DNA of 64,000 nucleotides, taken from NCBI GenBank assembly GCA_964621445.1, contig CAZUNO010000016.1:8929-72928 (forward strand), read 5' to 3'. Position numbers and translations under genes: made by a program. Under the pieces are notes generated by a model. The model searched no databases and had not been told where the DNA came from. It was given only the letters and a program-made list of their open reading frames with translations. The first letter of the stretch is position 1. Every line of letters begins with the position of its first letter. The stretch comes from CAZUNO01 sp964621445 [NCBI: Candidatus Hadarchaeota archaeon] (GTDB lineage: Archaea; CAYQAE01; CAYVLA01). This document shows, one piece after another, positions 1 to 7,845 of the stretch.

Positions 1-283
1 CCCGGTAGTCTACTTTGGTCTCTATTCCCGGAGTGTCGATCAGGTCCATGCTGAACTTCTTCCAGCCGTCGGCAACCTCCATTCTCTCCATCTTGAGTAT
101 CTGCCTGGTCTCATGGGGAATCTCGGACACCGAACCCATTTGGTCGCCCACCCAGTCCCGGGTCAGCCTGTTGGCCAAGGTGGTCTTGCCCACGTTGGTT
201 GGTCCGTATATCCCCAGCTTGACGTCTATCTTTTTTCTGAAAAGCCTGTAAAATGCAAGTCTCAAACTCTTTCTAATACCCAT
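1..283 (-). CDS. Era-like small GTPase (C-terminus cut by window edge)
   Basis: Only the N-terminal 94 or so residues are in the window; the gene runs off the left edge. From the ATG at 281-283 the translation has a short basic N-terminus, a Walker A/G1 loop (GPTNVGKTTL, about residues 31-40) and a G3 motif DTPG near residue 87, in the order found in Era/Der-type translational GTPases. The G4 (NKxD) motif would lie outside the window. A TATA-like sequence (TTTATC on the minus strand, about 323-330) lies upstream. The P-loop GTPase assignment is firm; the cellular role (ribosome assembly, or an archaeal Era-like protein of unknown job) cannot be decided from this fragment. Confidence 0.75.
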   Translation of the reverse strand, partial: MGIRKSLRLAFYRLFRKKIDVKLGIYGPTNVGKTTLANRLTRDWVGDQMGSVSEIPHETRQILKMERMEVADGWKKFSMDLIDTPGIETKVDYR

Positions 284-461
284 GATCAGCCTCCGGGGTA
301 GTTTGCCGCCGAAGTCGGTAGAATGATAAATAGGCTTTTAGGGGATACAACCGCGATCGGCCTCCCTTTTGGTAAGGATCTCGTTTATTTAAATTTGAGT
401 CCTCACCTTAATTGTAGAGGGAAATTAAATGCCAATAGCAGTAATTTAAACGGATTACGCT

Positions 462-1166
462 TCACTGTCTTGATTCATCGCCCACGACTTTTCCATCCCG
501 CAAATAAACCGTTCGGGCCGACTTGTCCTGGACCTTGGGATCGTGGGTGGCAAATATCACCGTCACTTCGCTGTCCTGGTTAAGGGAATACAATAGCTCA
601 ATTATCTCCAGACCGGTCTTGGTGTCGAGATTTCCGGTAACCTCGTCGGCAAAAATTATCTTCGGGGACACAACCAGGGCCCTGGCAATGGCAACCCGCT
701 GTTGCTCTCCACCGCTGAGCTCCGTGGGTCGGTGATACATCCTGTCCTCCAGGCCAACCCTGGTCAGGACGTCCTTGGCCAGCTCGTTCCTCTTCTCCTC
801 CTCAACTCTGCGGAACACAAGCGGTAGCTCAACGTTCTCGATGGCATTCATCACCGGTATGAGGTTATAGACCTGGAATATGAAGCCGCAGTGCTCCTGG
901 CGGATCTTGGATTTTTCGGCCTGGGTAAGGTCGGTAGTCTCCGTTCCCACCAGCCATATCCTGCCCTCGGTTGGCCTGTCCAGACCGCTCATGACGTTGA
1001 GCAGCGTTGTCTTGCCACTACCCGAAGGGCCCATAACGCTGGTAAATTCCCCTCTATGTATCTCCAGATCAACGCCCTGAAGGGCTTTTACCTCAATCTC
1101 TCCCTTCTCCCCCATGATGTAGCTCTTGGATAGATTAGAGGTTACAACTAGGGAGTCATCGTTCAT
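462..1166 (-). CDS. ABC transporter ATP-binding protein, LolD/MacB type
   Basis: A 234-residue ATPase of the family that powers LolCDE/MacB/FtsX-type permeases. It has Walker A (GPSGSGKTTL), the Q-loop, the ABC signature (LSGGEQQRVAIARAL), Walker B (IIFADEVTGNLD) and the H-loop (THD). The start at 1166 gives MNDDSL just before the first conserved strand; a longer frame reaches 1241 but adds a non-conserved, basic N-terminus. Unusually, the motif after Walker B reads DEVTG where the family nearly always has DEPTG. No permease gene lies on either side in the window (LarE upstream, a GTPase downstream), so the substrate is unknown; the partner may lie elsewhere. Confidence 0.88.
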   Translation of the reverse strand: MNDDSLVVTSNLSKSYIMGEKGEIEVKALQGVDLEIHRGEFTSVMGPSGSGKTTLLNVMSGLDRPTEGRIWLVGTETTDLTQAEKSKIRQEHCGFIFQVYNLIPVMNAIENVELPLVFRRVEEEKRNELAKDVLTRVGLEDRMYHRPTELSGGEQQRVAIARALVVSPKIIFADEVTGNLDTKTGLEIIELLYSLNQDSEVTVIFATHDPKVQDKSARTVYLRDGKVVGDESRQ

Positions 1167-1287
1167 GTTTCCCGCTGACCTGAAGAGAAATATAACTCTT
1201 TCCCACTGGCGAAGGCGAACCGTGAGTCCCTTCCTGATCAAATAAATCCGGGATTAATAACCCTCCCAGCGGGCAGGATACACGGTC

Positions 1288-2088
1288 TCAGCCTCTGTAT
1301 GGCTCCAGGTCCAGATATACCCTGGAATACCCTAGATCACGCAGCTTGGGGGTGATCTTAGCTCTGAAATCCTCCACATCAATCGAATCCAGGTGCCGTT
1401 TTCCCATCTCTATCCTCGCTTCATCTCCCAGGGTTCTAATCCTCACCACCTCATGACCGATATCTCTGAGGTAGTTCTCGGCCGCATCTATCCTGGCTAG
1501 ATCATCTTCCCGTATCCGGTTCCCGCACCGTATCCTGGTGGCCAGACAGGTAGTATTTGGCCGGTCCCAGGTAGGCAGTTCCATCTTTCGGGATAGTTCC
1601 CGGATCTCTCCCTTATCCAATCCATGGTCGGCCAGTGGGGATTTGATTTCAAGTTCCCTGAGCGCGCGGAGGCCGGGCCTGTCCTTGCTTAGATCATCGT
1701 AATTTGTGCCATCCAGCACCAGGTCGTATCCTTCCTGCTCCTTGATCCCGATGAGTGCCTTCATCATCATCTTCTTGCAGTGGTAGCACCGGTCCGGAGG
1801 GTTGGAAATGATGCTCTCCTGATCCAGGAGGGAAATTTCAAGGATATGATGGTTTAGGTCCAGTTGGCTTGCGATGGAGGTCAACTCCTCCCTCTCCCGT
1901 GAGGGAGTGAACTCGGATATCACGGTAACTGCCAGATGACGGCTGCAGACCATCTTGGCCACGTAGGCGAGAAGTGTGCTGTCGACCCCGCCAGAGAAGG
2001 CAATAACCGGGTCACGGCCTCGAAGGAAGGTCTTCATCGCCTCCAACCTGGATTCTGGAGTATCCTTCCCTGCCCTTTGTTTTGCCAT
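1288..2088 (-). CDS. larE: LarE-like ATP-dependent sacrificial sulfur transferase
   Basis: A 266-residue member of the LarE branch of the PP-loop ATPases. LarE makes the thiocarboxylates of the nickel-pincer cofactor by adenylating a carboxylate and giving up sulfur from a cysteine. Seen here: the PP-loop SGGVDST at residues 32-38, a CxxC pair (C101, C104) and a conserved cysteine in TTCLATRIRC (C181, with C188 nearby), matching the sacrificial-cysteine position. A TATA-like box (TTTATTTG on the minus strand, about 2112-2120) lies about 28 bases before the ATG, so the mRNA is probably leaderless. No larB, larC or lactate racemase gene is in the window, so its target cofactor is not shown; several LarE-like proteins act in other sulfur transfers. 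Confidence 0.82.
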   Translation of the reverse strand: MAKQRAGKDTPESRLEAMKTFLRGRDPVIAFSGGVDSTLLAYVAKMVCSRHLAVTVISEFTPSREREELTSIASQLDLNHHILEISLLDQESIISNPPDRCYHCKKMMMKALIGIKEQEGYDLVLDGTNYDDLSKDRPGLRALRELEIKSPLADHGLDKGEIRELSRKMELPTWDRPNTTCLATRIRCGNRIREDDLARIDAAENYLRDIGHEVVRIRTLGDEARIEMGKRHLDSIDVEDFRAKITPKLRDLGYSRVYLDLEPYRG

Positions 2089-2175
2089 AGGTCTACATTG
2101 GTGGGGGGATCAAATAAACATTTCAGAGCAACAGATTCATTACCGGTTATCGTCCAAGACTAGAATCGACGAGGG

Positions 2176-2862
2176 ATGAAGTTGGATATCAAGGCTATAT
2201 TTCTGGATTTCGGGGGAACACTGGCCAGAAGGAACCCCGGCATATGGGAAGTTTTCATCGAGACCAGCGAGAAGCATGATGTCACCCTGACCAGGGAGGA
2301 GCTTGACTGGGCGCGGAGTCAGGCAGATGAGGGTCACAGGAGCATTGACTTCCTTACCCTTGAATTGATGGATACCTTTTGGGTTGACTGGTTCAGGCTA
2401 ATGTTGGAGAATCTCGAGATCGAAGGCGGCGAAAAACTCGCCCGGGAAATATACCGAGACCTAAAGCGGGAATCAACCATAGATCTCTACCCTGAGGTAA
2501 ACGAGGTCCTGGATCAACTAGAAGAAGGGTTCAATTGCATCGGCATAGTGTCTAACTATAACTGCAGGCTGGAACCAATTTGCAGGGAGCTGGGCATTGC
2601 CAATAGGTTTCAGTTCATATTAGCTTCGGACGTGGTGGGATTTGGAAAGCCCGATGCCAGGATATTCCAATTGGCATCCAGCCTGGCCCAGGTGAATGCC
2701 AATCAATGTCTCCACGTCGGCGATTCCTTTGGCTCCGATTACGTGGGAGCAAGAAATGCTGGTCTAAAAGCATTGCTGCTGGATAGGGACGGGGAGAACA
2801 GGGAGATCTCCGACGCCGAAAAAATACCCGACCTGAGAGCAGTTCCGGAACGCTGCCTCTGA
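2176..2862 (+). CDS. HAD superfamily hydrolase (first of two DxGGT paralogues)
   Basis: A 228-residue HAD-IA type phosphatase-like protein. Motif I is LDFGGTL with nucleophile D11, motif II is VSNYN, the motif III lysine is in GFGKPD, and motif IV is GDSFGSD. The usual second aspartate of motif I (DxD) is glycine, a variant shared with the HAD gene at 4226-4891. The cap region between motifs I and II is helical and about 90 residues long, as in subclass I enzymes. The substrate cannot be read from sequence. It is transcribed away from larE with an 87-base gap. Confidence 0.82.
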   Translation: MKLDIKAIFLDFGGTLARRNPGIWEVFIETSEKHDVTLTREELDWARSQADEGHRSIDFLTLELMDTFWVDWFRLMLENLEIEGGEKLAREIYRDLKRESTIDLYPEVNEVLDQLEEGFNCIGIVSNYNCRLEPICRELGIANRFQFILASDVVGFGKPDARIFQLASSLAQVNANQCLHVGDSFGSDYVGARNAGLKALLLDRDGENREISDAEKIPDLRAVPERCL

Positions 2863-2933
2863 GATTTCCACCCTCCGGTTTCCGCAACTATTTTATCCTT
2901 TGGTGGTTCTCGACAAATGGGAGGCATGAACAG

Positions 2934-3131
2934 ATGAGGGGCAAGGACCATCTCAAGCGAGCTTCATTCCTTATCACTTTAGGGATAATCTGGGTTTTGT
3001 GGGAACAGGGTAGAGTAGAATCAATACTGAAATTCGCGGGCCTGGTTCTGTTGGTTTACGGGTTTTCGGTAGTTGTTATTGAGGCCGCCGACCTACAGAT
3101 TTCCGGGTCCTCCCGGAGGCCGGGATCTTGA
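2934..3131 (+). CDS. Small two-helix membrane protein
   Basis: A 65-residue protein with two hydrophobic segments (about residues 9-24 and 32-52), a positively charged start and a polar tail. No family is recognised. It is coupled to the next gene: its TGA at 3129-3131 overlaps the TTG start at 3128-3130, so the two are probably translated together. A T/A-rich stretch (ctattttatcc, about 2888-2898) upstream may be the promoter. The next gene also begins with membrane helices, so this protein may be a partner in the same membrane assembly. Confidence 0.6.
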   Translation: MRGKDHLKRASFLITLGIIWVLWEQGRVESILKFAGLVLLVYGFSVVVIEAADLQISGSSRRPGS

Positions 3132-4231
3132 ACCCCAGGACGGGCTGCATACTCATTGCGGTTGGCATCTTCTTCCTGGCTTTGACCAATATCAGCTGGG
3201 GAGAGATATACGGGCTGGTCAAGGCCTATGGAGTGATTGCGACGGGAATCGTATGCCTGGGTACTTTCATGTCCTTCTGGTCCTCGGATAACGAGGCGGT
3301 CCGGATCGGTGCAGAGTTGACCTATCACATCGCGGGGGCGGTGGCCGCCGCGGTGGTGGTGGGCACCCTCCTCTCCACATTGGGAGGAATTCCATCATGG
3401 CAGTTGAGGAATGAGGGTGACTGGGAGGGGATAAAGATCAGGGAGTTTAAAATCAGCGTTCCCGTCACCCAGGAAAGAGCTCTTCTATCGTGGGATGTTC
3501 CGGAGATAGAGGCCAAGATAGTTCCCTGGAATAACTCCGAGATCCTGATCTCGGGACAGATACAGGCCTATTCAACGGTTTCACCTCAGGATGCATCCTC
3601 ACTTCTCAATGCGACCAGTCTTGAGCTGTTGAAGACCGGAGAGGGGCCCAGGTTCAACCTGAAGTTGTCGGGAGGAGAGGAATCATTGACCGGCCTTTCA
3701 AAAAAGGTGAAGATAGTGGCAGAAGTGAATATACCCTCCGGCCAGGCTCTGGACCTCGACCTAAAAGCCATAGGCGGCCATTATGAGATGGATAAGGGTC
3801 GAATAGGGACCGCAAATCTCGAGATACTGAGCGGTGATCTCATCTTCCTGGGTCTGGAAGGGCAGGAGCTAGATGCCTCAACGGTAAATGGGAACATAAA
3901 TGGATCACTGTCCTTCGGCTCGGCCGATCTCTCAGTAGTCAACGGAAGGATGGAATTCATCGCGGGTGCCAGGAACTCGGATTACGCCCTGAGCACGGTC
4001 AACGGGGATATCCGGATGGAAGTGCCGGCCTCGGATGAGCTGGGCCTGTCCATGAAGACCGAGGTCATAAACGGGGAGGTTGATTTCGATGTGGATGATA
4101 TCCAATATGGGGTGAATAGGAAGGAAGAAAAAATGGCCACCACCAATAACTATAAATCAAAATCAAGGAAGATCGAGATTCTGGCCAGTACGGTAAATGG
4201 GGATATAAACTTGGTTAGCCTCCAATCATAG
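3128..4231 (+). CDS. Membrane-anchored DUF4097-like beta-helix protein
   Basis: A 367-residue protein starting at a TTG that overlaps the previous stop codon. It has about three N-terminal membrane segments (roughly residues 5-21, 29-47 and 62-83) and then a long region of short beta repeats. The repeats contain STVNGNING, VVNGRMEF, STVNGDIR, EVINGEVDF and STVNGDIN, the pattern of the DUF4097 (putative adhesin) family. The repeat domain probably lies outside the membrane, with the helices as anchor. DUF4097 proteins often occur with envelope-stress or PspC-like membrane proteins, but no such gene is seen here beyond the small membrane neighbour. The last 6 bases overlap the convergent HAD gene. 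Confidence 0.72.
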   Translation: MNPRTGCILIAVGIFFLALTNISWGEIYGLVKAYGVIATGIVCLGTFMSFWSSDNEAVRIGAELTYHIAGAVAAAVVVGTLLSTLGGIPSWQLRNEGDWEGIKIREFKISVPVTQERALLSWDVPEIEAKIVPWNNSEILISGQIQAYSTVSPQDASSLLNATSLELLKTGEGPRFNLKLSGGEESLTGLSKKVKIVAEVNIPSGQALDLDLKAIGGHYEMDKGRIGTANLEILSGDLIFLGLEGQELDASTVNGNINGSLSFGSADLSVVNGRMEFIAGARNSDYALSTVNGDIRMEVPASDELGLSMKTEVINGEVDFDVDDIQYGVNRKEEKMATTNNYKSKSRKIEILASTVNGDINLVSLQS

Positions 4232-4891
4232 GTGGCTGATTAGATCCCTCAAGTCATCAATTACATGGGGGACAAGGACCTCTTCTCCCACCCTATTGAT
4301 GAGAAGGGGTTTCATTCCAACCTCTTCAGATGGTCGGTAATCCAGCTCGACGTCATCTCCCACGAAAAGGATGGCTGACGGTGGTATTTCGAGCTGCCTG
4401 GCCGCGCGCAGGAAGATACGGTGATTTGGTTTTCTCCTTCCCGCCTCATCGGCGGTGGTAGTTGTATCCAGGTAATCTTCTAATCCGGTCTCACCGACCA
4501 GATGGGGTAGGTCAGAGGACAGGGCATTGGTCACCACACCGGCCTGGATGTCGTTTTCCACCAGTTCCTTAAGCACATCCTCGGCATCCTTGAAGGGCTC
4601 CGCCTGGAGCCGGTCAAACCAGTGGGAGTCAATATAATTTGCCAGTTGAAGGCGTCTGGAAACTATGCCTAGGTTCTCCAGAACACGCAGGTTCCACTCC
4701 TTCCAGAAACTGGAGGTGACGTAGTAGTCGGGTCCAAATGAACTCTCCGCCTTTTGTACCGCCCTCGATATCTCGTCCTCGGTCTTGGAGATTCCCTTTT
4801 CCTCTAGAAAGGACTCTATTACCGGCCAGGGGTCCGGTACCTTGACTAGCGTGCCGCCCAGATCGAAGAGCACTGCTTTGATTTCTTTCAC
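4226..4891 (-). CDS. HAD superfamily hydrolase (second DxGGT paralogue)
   Basis: A 221-residue HAD-IA phosphatase-like protein starting at GTG. Motif I is FDLGGTL with nucleophile D10, motif II VVTNALS, motif III GRRKPNH and motif IV FVGDDVELD. As in the HAD at 2176-2862, glycine replaces the usual second aspartate of motif I. The two proteins are alike in length and motif layout and are probably paralogues, separated by the DUF4097 unit. The substrate is unknown. A TATA-like box (GATTTATCC on the minus strand) lies near 4913-4921. Confidence 0.82.
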   Translation of the reverse strand: MKEIKAVLFDLGGTLVKVPDPWPVIESFLEEKGISKTEDEISRAVQKAESSFGPDYYVTSSFWKEWNLRVLENLGIVSRRLQLANYIDSHWFDRLQAEPFKDAEDVLKELVENDIQAGVVTNALSSDLPHLVGETGLEDYLDTTTTADEAGRRKPNHRIFLRAARQLEIPPSAILFVGDDVELDYRPSEEVGMKPLLINRVGEEVLVPHVIDDLRDLISHL

Positions 4892-4968
4892 CTTTGGACC
4901 TCGCCATGATATAGGGATAAATCCATGTATTTATGGTTCAGGTAATCTGCGATATGCGCATTGGAGGA

Positions 4969-5856
4969 CTAGATTCTGTCCAGCATTTGCCGTATATTCT
5001 TGAGGCACACCCTGGAGGCGTACTCGCCTTGAGATGAGAAATCCCTTCCCCCTGGCTTGCTGATGAGTTCCTCGTCAAGTTTCTCCTTTGGACGCCAGTG
5101 AGTCTCAAGAGACACGCATCCCTTGTAGCCGTCCTCCTTCAGGGCCTTCAATTGACCTTCTATGTCGACTTCCCCGGTCCCCACGGGGACACACTCCGGT
5201 TTACCGGTGTCCTCGTTGATCACCACATCCTTCAGATGTACATGGGCGATCCAGTCCTTTATCGCCTCATATCCGACTGGGTACGCCTCCTCCCTGGCAT
5301 CGTCATAATAGGCATTTCCCGGGTCCCATATCGCTTGCACGTTCTTGGAGTCGATTTCCGAAAGGAACCTGTCGAGGTCAACACCGGTGCCTATGAAACA
5401 GCTTTGCTCGTTTTCCACTTCTAGGATGATATCTTCCTTCTCCGCTATCTCGGTGGGCAAGGCGAACTTGTCGACTATCTGATCCCAGTATTTGGATAAG
5501 CCATCCAGCCCCTCGCGGCGCCAGAAAGTAAATCCCCTGACGAGATCGGTGTCAAGTTCCTTAGCGATCTCGATGCATCTCTTGAATATCTCGATGTGTT
5601 CCTGGTACTCTTTTTTATCGTCAATTTCGCATTTCAGGAAGGGAGCTGCTATGCTTATTACCTCGAGACCCGCGGCATCCAGCTTTCGCTTAATCTTGTC
5701 AAGGTGCTCCTGCTCCAGGTTCTGGACACTGACGTCCCAGGTTGATCGGACCTCTATGGAATCAAGATCGTAGTCCTTAGCAGTCTCAATTACCACGTCA
5801 AGATCCTGGGAGACCTCATCGTTTATGACTCCGAGCTTAAACGGTATTTCGGGCAA
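4969..5856 (-). CDS. Sugar phosphate isomerase/epimerase-like TIM barrel
   Basis: A 295-residue AP endonuclease family 2/xylose-isomerase-like barrel (IolE/hydroxypyruvate isomerase group). Probable metal ligands lie in EVENEQ, WDPGN, HVHLKD and SLETHW, the expected Glu-Asp-His-Glu order along the barrel. It starts at TTG 5856; GGAGG at about 5868-5872 supports this start. There is no signal peptide, so the enzyme is cytoplasmic. It is followed upstream by the RHH gene on the same strand with an 80-base gap. The substrate is not known. Confidence 0.8.
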   Translation of the reverse strand: MPEIPFKLGVINDEVSQDLDVVIETAKDYDLDSIEVRSTWDVSVQNLEQEHLDKIKRKLDAAGLEVISIAAPFLKCEIDDKKEYQEHIEIFKRCIEIAKELDTDLVRGFTFWRREGLDGLSKYWDQIVDKFALPTEIAEKEDIILEVENEQSCFIGTGVDLDRFLSEIDSKNVQAIWDPGNAYYDDAREEAYPVGYEAIKDWIAHVHLKDVVINEDTGKPECVPVGTGEVDIEGQLKALKEDGYKGCVSLETHWRPKEKLDEELISKPGGRDFSSQGEYASRVCLKNIRQMLDRI

Positions 5857-5936
5857 TATCCATATCCTCCTCTAGGGAAGGTGCGCCTTGGGGCAAATAT
5901 ATCTGTTTTGCCACCTTTCTCGCTTAGCGTTTTGAC

Positions 5937-6095
5937 TCAGGAGTTCTGTTTGCAATCGCGGAGCCATTCGACAAGTTTGCTACGAACCAGCGATGAAACA
6001 CTTAGACCTTTTCTTTTTGCTAGTTCATTCAATTTTTCCCGCGTTTCCTGGGAAACGGTGATCGAAATTCTCGCCGATTTGCTCTGGGTGGACAT
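5937..6095 (-). CDS. Ribbon-helix-helix DNA-binding protein, 52 residues
   Basis: A short frame from ATG 6095 to TGA 5937. The translation begins MSTQSKSARISITVSQETRE and continues with a helix-turn-helix pair ending in LVRSKLVEWLRD. The strand RISITV followed by two amphipathic helices is the CopG/Arc/MetJ fold, which works as a dimer. Such proteins usually repress their own or neighbouring promoters or act as antitoxins; no toxin gene is adjacent. A TATA-like TTAATAAAC on the minus strand lies near 6136-6146. The perfect palindrome at 6243-6259, 148 bases upstream, is a natural candidate operator. Confidence 0.72.
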   Translation of the reverse strand: MSTQSKSARISITVSQETREKLNELAKRKGLSVSSLVRSKLVEWLRDCKQNS

Positions 6096-6230
6096 ACCTG
6101 AATATTCCCCGATTTTCCGCGCCTTTACGGCAGTAGTTTATTAATAGTATCTATAGCGGTTGTGTTGACATACATAGGGCACAGTGGGTAATGAAAATAT
6201 CACCGCTAAAATCGTGACGCCAGGAAATCT

Positions 6231-6259
6231 TTTTATACTACGTGATGCAAACTGCATCA
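6231..6259 (+). promoter_or_regulatory. TATA box followed by perfect 7-bp palindrome (operator candidate)
   Basis: TTTTATACT at 6231-6239 is a good archaeal TATA box reading rightward. It is followed at once by TGATGCA-AAC-TGCATCA (6243-6259), a perfect 7-bp inverted repeat with a 3-base spacer placed between the TATA box and the predicted start near 6262. A dimeric repressor bound there would block transcription. The RHH protein encoded divergently at 5937-6095 is the obvious candidate. That link is inference. Confidence 0.55.
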
Positions 6260-6261
6260 TA

Positions 6262-6356
6262 CTTAGGAACAGGGCCGGGAGAACTGGGGGGATTGTTTGG
6301 GGGGATTGCAAGAAATAGTAGTCCTCCCAACCCTGCGATTCCCTCTATACTAGGGG
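6262..6356 (+). ncRNA. Candidate structured small RNA with direct repeats
   Basis: No open frame covers this stretch. Downstream of the TATA/palindrome it has an 11-base direct repeat, TGGGGGGATTG, at 6285-6295 and 6298-6308. The second copy can pair over nine bases with TCCTCCCAA at 6322-6330, leaving a 16-base loop; the first copy could compete for the same partner. GGGGCCCC at 6353-6360 follows, just before another TATA box (ATATAAAACT, 6361-6370). It resembles no RNA family I recognise. It may be a small RNA, or a structured leader of the phosphoesterase mRNA. Confidence 0.3.
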
Positions 6357-6360
6357 CCCC

Positions 6361-6370
6361 ATATAAAACT
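6361..6370 (+). promoter_or_regulatory. TATA box for the metallophosphoesterase gene
   Basis: ATATAAAACT is the strongest TATA-like sequence between the RHH gene and the phosphoesterase. A start near 6390 would leave a leader of about 120 bases before the ATG at 6510. The leader contains CCCTA (about 6411) and TAGGG (about 6453) flanking CACCA/TTGGTG, which could form a stem-loop. The rest of the gap up to 6509 is A/T-rich and shows no gene. Confidence 0.4.
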
Positions 6371-6509
6371 TTCCAAAATTTTGACATATTCTCTGCGACC
6401 CGTATTGTGCCCTAGGAGTAAATCACCATTGATTCTTGGTGCGGCACCGCTGTAGGGAGAAGAAAATGATGATTACATTAATTGCGTTTTCAAATTTTGA
6501 ATTTCTGGG

Positions 6510-7787
6510 ATGACCGGAGGAGCAACCAAACGGAACTTCATCTTAGTGACATTTCTGGCAGGGCTGCTATTAGGCCTACTCATCTATACCTCTTTCTATG
6601 GTGGTGACCGGGAGCAGTTCGAGTTCGTGGTCATTGGCGATAGCCAAGGGAAACCCGGGCTGGATTCTCTGGTGGGAAATTTCGATGACCTGGGTGTAGA
6701 TTTCGTAATCCACCTTGGGGATTCCGTCCCCCTGGCCAGGGAAGGTCTGTTCCAGGAGTTCATGAGCACGATCAATAAATTGAACTGCACTTTCCATATG
6801 ACCCCCGGAAATCACGATGTCAAGGGAAATGACTCACTTTACTACTCCTATTTCGGAGCTGGCGACTACTACTTCGACAGAGGTGGTTTTAGATTCATCT
6901 CCCTCGATACCTCCAGTCAGGATATATCGGAAGATCAGTTCGCATGGCTAGAGAATACCCTCCGCGACTCGGGCCCGCTAGAGGTTATAGTATTTACCCA
7001 TGTTCCTCCGTATAACCCGCTCCCCCACATTCCCCACTCCCTCAGGAATCAATCAACATCGGTGAGATTCATGGACCTGATGAGCCAACAGGGGGTTAGA
7101 TTAGTGCTTTCGGGACATGTTCACCTTTTCAACAGCACCAAGATAAAGGAGGTCCAGTACCTGGTGTCCGGGGGCGGAGGAGCAGATCTGGTGGCAACAC
7201 CGGAAGAGGGTGGATTTCACCACTACCTGCACTTTGAAGCGGAGGGAGAGGATTTAAACTGGTCCGTGGTACCATTCGATTTGAATAACTCGGAGAAGAA
7301 GGTTGAGATCTGTGGGTCCCAAAACGTGACCTTGTCAATGACCGAAGTGATGGGCATGGATTCCCTCCAGTCGCAGAGCTCATTCCAAAACAACTTCGGG
7401 AACTGGAGGGCCCAGGGGCTGTACAGGGGGGTACCCATCAGGGACCTGGTCGAACTGGTCGGCGGTATGGATGAGGGAGATAGGTTAGAGGTAATTAGCA
7501 GCGATGGCTACATGCAGACATATTGCTACCCCAATGTCTATCCCAACTCATCCTGGCAGCAACTCCAGGGGGACATGATTCTTGCCTACGAGTTCAATGG
7601 AACCTTCGGGCCACAATGGGAGAAAGGGCCTCTGATCGTGTTTACCCCTCCTGACGGAGGGTACAGCAACGAGGATTGTGTCAGGACCTCCTTCCCGGGA
7701 CAGGGCTGTAGCAACTATTTATCGGGAGGTTCCAGATGGATCAAGGACGTGGAAAGGATAATCGTGGTCCCCGGGGAGAAAGAATAG
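6510..7787 (+). CDS. Membrane-anchored metallophosphoesterase with C-terminal sulfite-oxidase-like domain
   Basis: A 425-residue protein. An N-terminal hydrophobic segment (about residues 9-28) is a signal anchor, so the body is probably outside the cytoplasm. A calcineurin-like metallophosphoesterase domain follows, with VIGDSQG, HLGDS, GNHD, FTHVPP and SGHVHLF (roughly residues 40-205) supplying the two-metal site. The C-terminal 150 residues look like the oxidoreductase molybdopterin-binding (SUOX-like) fold, with YRGVPIRDLVELVGG, a DRLEVISSDGY strand and a closing SRWIKDVERI. No molybdopterin-binding cysteine is obvious, so that part may be a non-catalytic relative. The two-domain arrangement is unusual. 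A sulfatase gene follows 58 bases downstream. Confidence 0.75.
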   Translation: MTGGATKRNFILVTFLAGLLLGLLIYTSFYGGDREQFEFVVIGDSQGKPGLDSLVGNFDDLGVDFVIHLGDSVPLAREGLFQEFMSTINKLNCTFHMTPGNHDVKGNDSLYYSYFGAGDYYFDRGGFRFISLDTSSQDISEDQFAWLENTLRDSGPLEVIVFTHVPPYNPLPHIPHSLRNQSTSVRFMDLMSQQGVRLVLSGHVHLFNSTKIKEVQYLVSGGGGADLVATPEEGGFHHYLHFEAEGEDLNWSVVPFDLNNSEKKVEICGSQNVTLSMTEVMGMDSLQSQSSFQNNFGNWRAQGLYRGVPIRDLVELVGGMDEGDRLEVISSDGYMQTYCYPNVYPNSSWQQLQGDMILAYEFNGTFGPQWEKGPLIVFTPPDGGYSNEDCVRTSFPGQGCSNYLSGGSRWIKDVERIIVVPGEKE

Positions 7788-7845
7788 TTGGGGTTTCCGG
7801 AAAACCCTTTTGTAGGACCGGGAGAACCCTTTACCGGATGAGAAG

